From Tigriopus japonicus (Eukaryota > Arthropoda > Copepoda > Harpacticoida > Harpacticidae), in contig CM021318.1 in the NCBI GenBank assembly GCA_010645155.1, forward strand, positions 9,162,897-9,226,896: a stretch of DNA of 64,000 bases. Reading direction: 5' to 3'. A program made the position numbers and the translations under genes. Under the pieces are notes generated by a model. That model had not been told where the DNA came from and did no database searches. It saw only the letters and a program-made list of their open reading frames with translations. This document shows, piece by piece, positions 35,301 to 47,359 of this stretch; the stretch's first letter is position 1, and every line of letters begins with the position of its first letter.

Positions 35301-38300
35301 TAGTATGTACACACTCAACATTGAAGGTCGTTCGTTATAAGATTAAAGGAAGTCATCTTGGTCGAGTGTAAGTTGACGAAGGAGGATCGTCATGATGACA
35401 CTGCCACCTTCTGAACCAAGCAAGAATTATGGGTTTTACCGCCCTAAGTTGTCCACACAATCGGAACCTCAAGGATTTCCACCCAACAGCTTAATTTCTC
35501 CTTGAAGGTCTTGGAGCTATAAAACATTGGCGCAACAATTATCATCATTATAACACCCGACCATTGGGTACAATTGATATGGATCTAGGGATCTCAAATT
35601 GGATTGGCAGGGAGCTCAAAGAGTGACAATCCTTGAAGAACCGAGTGCCGGAAATGCCTCCCTCATCGATTCTACGAACCCATAACGTGGCTTTTAAGAC
35701 TCTTCAATCAGTAGACACGTTGAAAGCGAGTTGTTGAAGCTAAAAGCTGTCTGTGAGGGCTCAATTTCCTTACTTCTTGAGATGAGGAATTAACAAGACG
35801 GATCAATCATGCTCAAACTGTCTTCTTACGTTTGATAGCGTCGTAAATACGCAAAAGTGCAATCGGATGCAATCGGATTTTGGGGGATTCCTACAATCAC
35901 AAAAGATTAATTAGTTCCCTCTATCAATTACATTGCGTTTTTGGTGGTATTCGCGTCGTTGTTTTCAAAGTGCACTATGAATATTCACTTGGTCTGGTTC
36001 CTGGATTTTTTACGGGTCATTTTCGTGCGGTGTCAGTTGCGAAGAGTAATCAGACATTCAAATTGCTTCCTGTCAACTCACAAGAAGGAACCTTCAAGGT
36101 TAGCCGTTTCCAATCTACAGTCTACATTGCAACTCTCGTCGGGTCGAGAGTTAAGTCTTGAGCCCTCGAGTTGATAGCTTGCAATTTTCATTTCAGCGAA
36201 TATGGCACGAATAAGATCACCACTACCATCATCATCATGATTGTCATTGCCGAGTGACGCTCTGGCTTGAGCTCACAAAGAGTTGCTTGATTATGCGAAG
36301 TAATGCTAATTATAGTCCACCAACCTGGATTTAAGTCCTCATACAAATGGGAATTATGCTCGTTGGTACTTTGGGCCAGGAACAAATGCAAGAAAGAAAA
36401 GAATGCTCTTGTCAGACTTGTAAAAGGACACAAGGGAATCTCATTTGCCGGATTTGACATATTCTATACGTACTCGATGGCTGGCCGAATCGAGACAAAT
36501 GGTCATGTGTGAGTTACCCTGTCTTACTAATTAGGACAACAAGACACATCATGAGAATGGCCTACAAGACGATCGAAATTGAATTTCTTGCACGAGGTCT
36601 GACTTCCAAGGAAATCCCTCACAATTCTGGCAAATTTGGCTCTAGTACGTACGTAGTCTTTCCGAATTCCAGCACGAAAATTTGTCGAGTAATTGGCGGC
36701 CTAGATTTGCTGATTTTCAAAGCACGCATGATGATTTTCAAGTTCAAGGCTTTGATCCTAGACTGTGTCGATGCGCAGAACGTGTCATTAAACCAACCCT
36801 TTTCCTTGTTATCAACCAAATGAATGGGAAATCTTGGAGTCTAGTGTATTGTTATTACAGAGCACCTATTGAGCTCGAAAAACCTTGAAAATTGCTAGAT
36901 TGGGAACCACTGTACTTCTTTCAAAAATACAACTTGGGTCCCATTATTGTACTATAGTATGAGGTTTTTGCAACAAAACATAGTTCTGATAAATTTTCAT
37001 AATATTGATTGGACCCAAGGTGTATTTTGACAGTAATCCTGCCTTGATACATCCCTTGCTATATGTACTTTTATTTTGATAAAAGGTACATATTGCAGTA
37101 CAAACTTAAGTCGTCGTTATTAAAGAGATTTGGTCAGACCTCGGTCAAGTTCAGCAGAAAAATACTTGTTCAATCATTGAACTATGACCAAGGTGATCGA
37201 TAAATCAACTGGATATCGAATTACCATACGCATTTATACCTCCACTTTGATTCATTCCGTCGAGATATGCAACCTTGATGAAAGCAGATGGCTCGATACA
37301 CGTGTAGACGCAAATCCATGCATGTTTGTCATTGTCTTCACGATTTATTGCATAAAAAATACGTACAAATCCACTCTGAGGCGACAGGGCTGGTGCAAAC
37401 GAAAAATGATAATTGATATAATAAGCGTCGGAAATACCTCGATCGAGTTTTGCCCTTTTCAAGGCAATCTAGAGCTCGTTTAACCGAGGATGCTTTCGGT
37501 AACAGCCATCACCTAAAGATGGCAATTTGCACGTGTCGCTCTCGCATTGAAATAAATAACAACGAGGCTGAAACAAGACGTTCCTTTGGATCAGAGCTCA
37601 TGAATGATGGAGTCGACTTATGAAAAGGTTTTTCAAGATATTTGGAACATGTTTTTTCCAATGGTACTTCTTCCTTGAAAAGACACTTTTTTCACTGTAC
37701 TATTGCTCAAAGGAATAAAAGCGACAGTTTTAAAATCGTTGATGCCCATTCCAGGATGTTAATGTTATTGCATAGAATTTCTGAGGAAGAGACTTCAATA
37801 GAATTTGGACCATGAATCGCCTTCTCTAACTTGGAAGGGACATTCACCAATGCATAGGAACTTTATTACTTTATGGACGTAATTAACACCTGAATGTTGA
37901 AAACAAGGACCAAGAGAGCTGCATTGTCACTTCCCAAAGCTGCATCTGTTTCATTCTCTTAAATTTTGACAACCTATCGTTGAAAATGTATTACAAAAAA
38001 GATTACGTCTTGCAAACGAGAGCTCTAATCAATTTGTGACGTCATTAAGGAAACAATCGGGATCAAACCCACAACCAGTATCGATTCCATCCTGATGATC
38101 GCCGACGTGATCTCATTAATCGGGATGCTTTAGTATCTTCAAGCAATCTGGATCACGTTTTCCATGCAATAAATTCAACCAAAGTTCAAGTGGATTTCGG
38201 CTAGGCCTGAGGTTTTTTGGTTGTTCTATTTTCCATCATCTCTCAAGAAATGCATCGGGAATGAAACTGCATTGGCCTCTTCGTAAGCTGATGCTTTGAA

Positions 38301-38468
38301 CGGATGAAATCTAGCCCCAACGCGGATCAATTTAATCGAACCAGGAACAACTTTGGCCAAGTTACTCCTATCCTTTGGCGAATACATAAAAAAACTGATG
38401 CTGAGAACCAGAGTGGATGGCTGTCAAAAATAGCTACAAATTGGCGATGCTCGAGTACAAAGATGTGG
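29382..38468. other. Gene-poor stretch, weak repeats only
   Basis: No gene is supported. The word CTGATCACTGAAGAGAA occurs at 34181-34197 and 34315-34331, with a degraded relative near 34551. At 32700-32912 the + strand has a protein-like frame (67 codons, SETAYFTLEISAYFQRRP) of unknown meaning. At 36900-36912 TTGGGAACCACTG looks like one hAT end without a partner. Confidence 0.35.
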
Positions 38469-38564
38469 ACATCCATTATTTTTTTAATCCTCGTTTATAG
38501 TGCGTACGTTATGCAAGCGGCCAGACCTGTGTCGGATACCATTGTAATGTACTTAATTAATTAA
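38469..38564 (+). CDS. Possible small secreted peptide or signal-peptide exon
   Basis: From the in-frame ATG at about 38462 the frame reads MWTSIIFLILVYSAYVMQA, then ARPVSDTIVMYLIN and a stop. The hydrophobic core followed by small residues is a good secretion signal. The mature part is only about 14 residues. Alternatively the exon splices at ATTGTAATG before the stop and encodes a neuropeptide or secreted-protein precursor whose other exons I cannot find. A CATAAAA word lies about 80 bp upstream. Confidence 0.28.
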   Translation, partial: TSIIFLILVYSAYVMQAARPVSDTIVMYLIN

Positions 38565-41468
38565 GATTACAATACACCACTTTCAAAGTAATGGATAACA
38601 AGTGATTTACATATTTAGAAAAGATGAGTAGTTAATTCTACTTTGAAATCGTCAATGATCACAAGAAATTGAAAAAAGTATGAAATTCACCAACAAATAT
38701 AAAATTACATTATTCAGTTACAATACTGTAAGCTCAAGATTAATCCACTGCATTTTACTTTAAGCTGGAATATATAGATTTTGAATCAATCAATAGTCCA
38801 TCATAACTACTCCGAGTTCAACTAAAGTTAATCGCAATTACGTGGAAATATAATTATAAGTACTTAATTGTAATCACATTTACAATTGCGTCACATGTCT
38901 GCCAGGGATGCATTGTCGTCGGGCATTGAGAAGCGTTGGAGCAAGATTCACAGAACAACCGGTCCTTATTTTGTAATCTCAGGGCATTATTACCAACTTC
39001 TTTTGTCCTCAGTCACACTCAACCGCGTCCGTCGAGAAGGCAGCCAATTACCTCAGGCCCATAAATCACCCCAAGTTTGAAGTAGTTCATAATTTTTTAG
39101 CAATGAGCGGCACAATTGGCGGAGAACAAATATTCGGAATGAGCGTGTCTGGTGGTCAGTCAATCTTTTTCAACAACAAAATGAATAACCTTGACATTTT
39201 CCTTCGACAACTTGAACGTCTTCAAAATTCCTTTTGGACCGAGACGAGACTTAATGTAGAACGACAACGAGGGTGTTAAATCTACCTGCCCGTCTTCGCC
39301 CAGTTTTCCTTATAACCCCCAAATTCCAGACACACAAGTAGGTGACATCTTCGACCCCCACAGACCTGTTACTAAAATAACACCTTGATCCGATCCTTGA
39401 GCAAGAAAACGAGGAAATGCATCCATTCTGATCCGAGAGCTGCTTTGAAACGAGTCTTACCCAGTTTCATTATGCTATAAAAATAATAATACCTTGCTTG
39501 AGGGGAAGGGTAAATGTTTCAACGTAGTCAGTGGTCAAAAGTTCCTCCGAACATGATGATATCCACGTAGCAGGAAAATGAAACTTTCCTCATTGCTTCC
39601 ATTCAAGTGCACATAAATAAGAACCGAACACTTGGAAGGGATCTTCGGGATTTCTTACCTCTGTGGTTAGACTCTTGTTGAACGTAGAGACTCTAAAGCT
39701 CAGGATATCTAGTTGAACGTACAAGTCCTTACCAGAGGTAGGTAAAGTACTGTGATTTATGGGGGTCCTCATTGTTCAAAGGTCAATTCAATTATATCGG
39801 TAAGGAAGATCTCAAAAGCGAGACGGTTTCCTGGTTCCCATTACTTCTACTATTACTCCTACTGTTGCTATTTCTGCTCCTACTTATAGGTCTTTGTTCA
39901 CGATTCAAATCAAAGCTCAGTTCAAAGATCTGGAGGGAATTCCCGAAGAAGTTCATCATCCATCATCGATGATGGGATTTTTCACCCCAATGGTACACGT
40001 CTGGACCGGACATTAGATGGGTTCCATTCCATTTGTCATGGCTCATTCCTTGGGAGAAGAGAAATGAGTCTATTCGACCTCAAGGCTGAAGAAGTCATCA
40101 GTTTTGGGGTAATACAGAATATACGTACTACGAAGTTTGTTGGTTTCGCCATGACCAGGAAATCATTTTGGGGCTTGCAGAAATCCAAACATATCATTAT
40201 CAGCGAAAACAACAACAGCAAAGGCATCATCATTAACTTCATCACCAGTCGTGACTAATACGCAGAGGTCAGTTCATTCTTGCTTTGTTTGTCTGGTACA
40301 ATCTGGCAAAGTCGTTTGGATCACGATGACTTGTCAGAGATGTTGTGAGCGAGCTTACTTGCTCTCTGTCTCGCTTTGAAGGAGTGAATTGTAGGAAAGC
40401 GAAGCAAATGCATTTTCTCACACATGTTTTACAATTGCGGTTTCCGATCTGAATTCAGAATGCATTTCTGGGATGGCCAAGGAGCAAACCAGTCGGTGTC
40501 CAGAATCCGGATTTTAAACCTCCATTTAATCATTGTAGCCTTAGACATGATGATTTGGAATCGCATATTGTTGAGATGGATTGTAAGGTAAAAGAGTGAG
40601 GAATTTACAACGCTCACTTGATCCATTTTTTCTGAAGTTATGCTGAAATTGCCCATGTATTTTGATTGATCCTGTCGTTGCTTAACGAACAGTACAACAG
40701 CAATCAAATTCAAAATAACTATAATACAAACTTTCTAAGATATTGTGTTATGCTTCAAAAAGTAAATCATTCAATATCTAATATTTGGCCAGTAGTAAAT
40801 GTGTGGATGTACACTGTCGGTAAGTGTTTTAAGATGGTTATTGAAGAGTACTCAATAATTCCATTAATGAACCCTGATTATCGATTGTCATTAACCTATG
40901 ACCGAAAGGCCCAAATGTGCAGGAAAAATCACCTGAAATATTAATACCTCAAATGTTATCCTTGAAATAAACAATTCTAAATGAAAGTAATGAAGGACCA
41001 AAAGGTCTCTTAACCGAACTCGAAAAAATCGGCTGAATGATGGTTTAACCCAAACCGAAAGAAGCCGACTTCAAAGTTTTACCTCTACACACGTTATTCA
41101 CATGAAGAATATTTTTACCTTTAGAAGAAGGGCCAATCGAAATTTGTAAATTAGGAAATGATTCTGTGTTAGAGGTTTTTGGACAAGGAAAAATTCAATT
41201 TTATCTCTTAAACTCCATTTTTTTTGAGTGGCCGCCTGTTTTTTCGAAATCCGAAGCCTAAATTTCGGCTAGAGTTTCGACCGAAAGCGCTCTTGGTGTA
41301 GCACTAAAAGGGTAGGAAAAATTTTTGATTTGAGGAATAGTTTTTTATCTTCAACATCTGCTTTACAATAGTTTTTGATCCAAATTCTCTTCATGTCAAG
41401 TAGTTTGGACAACATTTAGCAGAAACTATTCCATCTTAGGACAAAGAATAGCTATTTCTTTTACCCGG
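38565..41468. other. Gene-poor stretch; T/C-rich low-complexity tract near 39840
   Basis: No gene is supported. 39838-39890 is a (CTN)n-like tract that creates a poly-Leu open frame. 38800-38900 has AATTGTAATCAC/TTACAATTG words similar to those at 47338, probably a dispersed repeat. Confidence 0.35.
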
Positions 41469-41670
41469 NNNNNNNNNNNNNNNNNNNNNNNNNNNNNNNN
41501 NNNNNNNNNNNNNNNNNNNNNNNNNNNNNNNNNNNNNNNNNNNNNNNNNNNNNNNNNNNNNNNNNNNNNNNNNNNNNNNNNNNNNNNNNNNNNNNNNNNN
41601 NNNNNNNNNNNNNNNNNNNNNNNNNNNNNNNNNNNNNNNNNNNNNNNNNNNNNNNNNNNNNNNNNNNNNN
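41469..41670. other. Assembly gap (202 N)
   Basis: A run of N flanked by CCCGG on the left and GGGTTCC on the right. The two open frames reported across it are artefacts of the N run. Confidence 0.97.
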
Positions 41671-43997
41671 GGGTTCCACTTTCCGTAACGGAAAATCAAT
41701 GCAACGATGTTCCAGAAAATTTCATGTCAGTGCTTAGCGTCAATTAAGATGGTGTGAAGAAACAAAAATATATTACCATCTTTTAAGTTTCTTTTGGTTG
41801 AAATAGGTGATTTGTATGCATTAAGATCGTCTTCCCACGATGTTTTATTCACCTCGATGGAGGTCAGATTACAAAAAGTTAGAATTGTTGTACACAAGTT
41901 TCTCTCCACACAATTTACGTATGCTTCAAAATGGAACAATGTTTCAGTCGTGATAACTTTTGGCGCAAAAAGTGCAACGTATGTAGTGAGTTTTCGCTAG
42001 TGATTGTTGTCGGTTTCATTGGAGGATTCCCAAGACAGAAAAAGAGCTTATTCGACCACAAAAGATCTCGAAATAGGAAGTAAAAACAAAAGAAAACCCA
42101 GGGCGAAGGTCGCAGATGAATGAGTAATGATAGCAACGCCATGGGAGGGACGACCAACGACATAAGGAGGATGATCTAATTTCAAGTCATCCATCCAAAC
42201 CTTGAATATTTGTGCCCATTGAAAAAAATACTCAAAGAAAAAGAAGTTCAATGCCTTTCCCAATTTGGGTTGATGGATAGACGTGGAATCAAATCAGCCA
42301 GGAAGTCCTGAAATGCAAATAAAAATTGGCGAATCCTGCTCGCTTCTTGTCGTCCTTGACTTGACACTTGAAGTGCTCTTCTTCAAGTATCTTTACCCTT
42401 AATAGCCTGGCTCTAACGTTTCGTTCTGAAGTGCTCCAACTATTGAAACTAAAGAGGTCTTCGAATTCGCCGTTGCTTGTACTGCATTTATATGGACAAA
42501 GAGACAATGTATTACTTACTTGTGATTTGTATTGTTTCTGTGATTTTTTCTGACATTCTAATATATCATTAACCAAAAACAAAGATATGAAATTGGGTTT
42601 AAAAAGAAGTTCCTAACTGGGTGGAAAAGAAAACTTTGAGCAATCGCTGAAAATTACTTACATTAGGAGCAACTCGGAAGCTATCAGATCATTCACTTTA
42701 AAATGCGTTTTTGAACGAGTGTTCAAAGGATTATGGTTTGGCAGTTACGGAAAAATTTGTGGAATGACACGATTAATCGATGTTTGGCTTCACTTTGAAG
42801 AGTGGTGATAAATTGCGTATATATCCTTGTCTTTGTTTTAGTTCGCGTAGATGTAACTGCAAAAAGAAATATATTCTAATGCACACACTTTTTGCGATCG
42901 AATTCAAGGCAATTCTACTTTGTTCAAGTGACATTGAATTGAGAATCATTTATCACATTTTTAGCAGTCAAATTGTTGCCCAAGCTAGTCAAAATTGTTT
43001 GTTATAATAATCAACTCTAGAATCGCCAGTTTCTGACATAAATTCAATGGTTAAGTATTTTGCATTAAATCACATGTCAAAATACTTAGTTCCTTAGACA
43101 TTCCAATTAACTCCTGGCAGTCATCTATTCATCTAGGAACTGAATCGAAACAAATATCTTGGTATGAATAAAACAAAAAGGCACAAAATGCAGTTTTGAA
43201 AAGTTTAACCGACTTTGTAATCAAGTGTTCCCGCCAATGACAAAGATGTCAATGAGCAGGCAGCCGAGTAAAGTGGAAAGTCATCGTTGTTAGTTTTCAG
43301 ATCGCGGAAATTGCGGACAATGCCAGTCCCAGGGATCGATTCCGACCGACGATGCCCTCACTCAAAAGACGTCAAAGTGGATAAAAGATTCATTCAAAAA
43401 AATCCTTGAAGTGACTCGAATCCAATTTGAAGGTGGTCGAGCTTCCCAGAAAGGTGCAAGCAACATCTCAGCCGAAATAATATTTTCCCTGGACTTGACA
43501 ACGAGTGGGCACTTCTGTACGTAGGCAGGCTAAGAAGCAACAAAGCTTTGCGGTCGCTAAAACATCAAAAGTGGCCTGCAAAGTGAACACACATCCGTTC
43601 GTACATATGGATGTACGCGTGCACACATTGAGATCCTACCTCAAAGTTCAATCGTCCGTTAATCATTATACTTACCATATCATGACGAGCGTTCAAATCA
43701 CTCAAGGGAATCTGTGCACATTCTATGACGCAAGGAATATGAAGTCATCATCATCATCCAAACTCTTCACCCCGTGCCCCTTACAAGTCGATTTAATCCA
43801 ATAAAGTCATCGTTTGTCAGGGTGTTTGGTTTCAATTAGGTGACACCAATGGACAAAGGCAAATGATGAATCGCCAAAAAGTATTTGCGGACTCGTCTTC
43901 AAAGTGGACAAATGAAATGTGTAATGTGCATTTGCGTACGATGTGCATGCACGCGTATAAGCATGAATTATACTTGGGTTAAGAGAGTTGTTGGCAC
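41671..43997. other. Gene-poor stretch, nothing supported
   Basis: AT-rich DNA with open frames up to 99 codons on either strand, none with recognisable domains or splice support. Confidence 0.4.
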
Positions 43998-44259
43998 TAG
44001 TGATAGGCCGGAAGAACCGTTAACCGAAACCGACACAGGTTTGCACTGAAAGGAGATCTCAACTCAAGGGAAGTTTCTGATCATATATGCATGCTTTATG
44101 TTCAATATAAAAAGTCAGTTAATGGAAAAATAATAAATAGCCATTCAGTTTTGTCCGGGTACATCTTATTGGGAGATCTGGTTGACATAAGATTCAAACC
44201 CAAGCCCCTTCGTTGCAGCGAATACTACCGAAACCGAAAGGGCTTTCAAACCATCACTA
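43998..44259. mobile_element. Probable hAT-like MITE, 262 bp, degraded
   Basis: The left end TAGTGATAGGCC and the reverse-complemented right end TAGTGATGGTTTGAAAGCCC share TAGTGAT. Both subterminal regions carry ACCGAAACCGA words in inverted orientation. The flanking 8-mers (GTTGGCAC and GTTAAGAT) agree only at GTT, so the target duplication has decayed or the edges are slightly wrong. There is no transposase frame. Confidence 0.5.
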
Positions 44260-44280
44260 GTTAAGATAACGTACATTTAC

Positions 44281-44472
44281 CGCAAATTGAGTTGTCTCCA
44301 ACGCCTTCGATGAACAAGTACATGATGATACCAGGAACTGCTCTCGGTAAAATACATACAATCCACAGAGAATTCCCGTCTATGCGCGTCAGATTCCGAC
44401 AAAACAAGACGCTCTCCAAAACGTCGTCGTCGACATCTTTAAGAGGACCAAAAAAATCACCGTAAATTGGGC
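44281..44472 (-). CDS. Possible internal exon, unknown protein
   Basis: On the - strand a 192-bp segment lies between a strong acceptor (TTCTGTCTTTGTTCCAG) and a GTAAAT donor. It is open in only one frame and symmetrical (phase 1 to phase 1), as is common for extracellular modules. It reads GPIYGDFFGPLKDVDDDV, then a Cys/Trp-containing hydrophobic stretch (SLWIVCILPRAVPGIIMYLF). I do not recognise the domain. A - strand signal-peptide-like frame lies about 0.8 kb upstream (near 45280) and might belong with it. Confidence 0.3.
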
Positions 44473-47337
44473 CTGGAACAAAGACAGAATATCGAGCAAA
44501 GATGCTCATCTTTGCCAACAAGACTTTTGAGGCTTAATTGCGATGATGAGGGTTGATCGAGATTGGCAAGAAGCTTCTTTTAGCGATGCGTTTGCTAGAT
44601 ATGAAAAGAGATTGCCAAAACCGCATTGCAACACATACGTATGATATGAACCATTGTACTATAATGCATTGTGGTAACCAAACCGACCGAGAGAAGAGGA
44701 TAAATGTCAATGATGTTTAATGAACAGTTCCCATAGAATGCGTCAGAATAATAGATACGTAGATCGTCAATCCTCCTGTGGTAAAGCGTTGGTGTAAGAT
44801 TGCTCAATTGCCATGTAAATCAATGCGCATTCTCAACGCGTTGTCGTAAAATGAGATTCAATCAATCCGTGAAAAAAAGAGGCAGGAACTGGTTAAATCC
44901 CTAACGTTAGTGTATAAAATATTCGTTGTTGATGAAGTGGTTGGTTGTTCGTTTGCCGACAAGAATCTGAGGTATGAAAATACTTATTTAATACCAATGG
45001 TTACTCATCCGTTTGGCATGACAATTGAGAACCTCAGTGACCCCTCTATTTTTAGAAGACTGGCCGAACTTGAACGCTAATTTGCATTTGTGACATGGAC
45101 TGAAGGCCGATGAAGATATTCATTTCTAACACTGAGTAATTCATCATAAACTGTGCCAAGCATGAAAAAATGAATTTTGAACACATTTTGAAGGTCACAC
45201 GTGAGAGTTGCTTTGCTACACCTTATGACACCTACGAACATCATCGCCAACACCAACAATCGTGGCATTTTCCAACCAACAAAACCAACCGTCTTCATCG
45301 TCTTTAACATCTTGATGTGGTGCTTAAAGGCGACGCTTTCGTGGCTTCGCATTATTTCGCAGTCGGATGAAATTTGCATATTGCAAAAACCAAAACCAAA
45401 ATTATATTCGCTCCTTCCAAAGCGACTTTGGGTTGGTTCAATTACTGGCACTTGGATGTGGCTGTAGAAGGAACACAAGGTATATCTGTTCGTAGATGGT
45501 TCAAGCCCCATTAGACATCCTTTCTAAACAAGCATTTTTCCCTTACTTTGTCGAGTTAACTGCATTGTACATTTAAAAATAACCCTCCATTCATCCACTC
45601 GCTGAGTGGAAAGGTTTGAGGCGAGCGTATTTCATCAGCACGCGTTCTGTAACATGTTGAAAATACAGTCTTGACAATATCGACCATACGAAAGCACTAA
45701 AGCACAAAATCATCAAATTCACAAATGTTCAAAAAGTACGATATGCCACATGCAAACCAAGGGAGCGAAAAAATATTCCCGATGACATGACATCTATTCT
45801 TCAAGTGTCCGGTCGGCTTAGTACTGCATTCATATTTGAACTCTGAATCCAAGGCTGACGGGGTTGTCCACCATCAAGTGCATTACCATGATGGATATTC
45901 ACGCATTCCCAATGATTCCTGAACCCGGTAGTATCGATGGTGGGCAGAAAGGACTTCCAAAATATTACCCGTTTCGGAAGATGATCCCACTTCTCCCCTC
46001 TCTTCAATTGACGATGGATTCCAGAATTCAAATCAAACTTCCTTGTTGGCTTTATGATGAACTGATCCGAACATGAGAGGAAAGTTTCGACGCGTTTCCA
46101 ATCGAAACACGCCAATGAACAAACGTACAGGGTCATCCACATTGGTGCTCGACAGATCGTTAGTTCACTTCACTTTTCTTTTGCATTCATTTTGCCCCCG
46201 GGGAAATCCCTCACAGGCCCTAGTTAAATGTACAGCATGCAAAGGTACAACCACGCATGAAAAAACTTTGCAGGAGCGAAATCATGAACTGCAACTTCTC
46301 ACAGGGTGTTGTTTGACTAAGGACTACAACGAATATTAATCAACAATAAGATTCCAAGTGGAAAACTTCCGGCTAGCCCCATCTCACCGCTTTAGCGCTT
46401 CCATTTGGACGACAAAAAATGAGAAGAAACGGTTCAAATTGTTGGTGATAATGGAGGCACAACTTGGAGCATAACAATGCTACCGGGACTGTTTTGATAA
46501 TTTTTGTTTCAAATGAACCGTTTACGGAAGGAAGTTTTCATGCAACGATTCAAAAAATTTCCTCAAAGTTGGATGTGACTAATGATGGTCAATGGATGTT
46601 GTTGATGCGTCGGTGGCCGCTTTGCCTTCATGCTACCATATGCCACAAAAGATTGATGGAACATTGGGCATTGTTGTATCTGACTTGCGGCAAGAATACT
46701 TGACGCTTTGAACCCTGATCGATCTTGACATGTTGGCTTCTGGGAAACGAACACCTATTGATCATTGCACAGTTGCCCATCGTGCCTTTCGCCCAAAATA
46801 CCTATGGTGAATTGGATTTCAGGCTGAGGAAGTAGCAAGGTCGTTCTCTGTGCTTTCGAGTTTCGCGTGTTCAACAATTTGGATTGTCAAAGTCTCAAAA
46901 CATCGAGTTACGAGAAAAGGATACGAATGCTTTCAATAACTCCCCCTTCAAGTTTAAGTAAAATATTCAAAGTGCTGAGTTAGGATTTGAAATCAACAGT
47001 GCCATAAATTGTGTGTTCGAATCGACAGTCCCCAAATAGATAACATCACTTTGTCGCTAAATATGTACATATTTTTCAGGTTTCTTGGGAGGTCTGCATG
47101 TGAAAAAAAATGTTGAACTGTGAACGGCGTCACCACGACTGGGCTCCTCTAAAAATGGCCAAAATTGAATGGAAAATTGCCAAAAGTGTGTTTATTGAAA
47201 TTGAGGGAAAAGAGATCAAAACCAACGCATTTAGAAAATAATTCAATTTGTAACAAGTCAACGATGCTCTATTTGTATGCTGTAGACTCCTAATTTTCAG
47301 CATTTGAAATTTTGAATATTTTTCTCACAATTCAGTG
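44473..47337. other. Gene-poor stretch with one secretory-looking frame
   Basis: On the - strand a frame ending at 45077 contains MPRLLVLAMMFVGVIRC preceded by further methionines, which resembles a signal peptide, then about 55 residues to the stop. It may be a first exon. No other support is visible. Confidence 0.25.
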
Positions 47338-47359
47338 AATTGTAATTGCAATTACAATT
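47338..47359. repeat. Perfect 22-bp AT-rich palindrome at a transposon-like end
   Basis: A perfect palindrome centred on TAATTGCAATTA, followed at once by ACTCCCCATCCCTG. Reversed, the sequence starts CAGGGATGGGGAGTAATTG, a hAT-like end. No partner end was found nearby, so this looks like one surviving terminus. Confidence 0.45.

Noticed and set aside
36900..36912. TTGGGAACCACTG as the right end of a hAT element
   Set aside because: It is the classic hAT end word, but I found no CAGTGGTTCCC partner upstream and no 8-bp duplication.
39838..39890. Poly-Leu stretch as a transmembrane segment
   Set aside because: It derives from a T/C-rich simple-sequence tract in a short frame without other support.
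41436..41699. Open frames across the N run
   Set aside because: They are artefacts of unknown bases in the assembly gap. The same applies to 29186-29401.
43331..43352. GGATCGATTCCGACC as a tRNA B box
   Set aside because: There is no matching A box or acceptor stem at the right distances upstream, and the word differs from the GGTTCGANNCC consensus.
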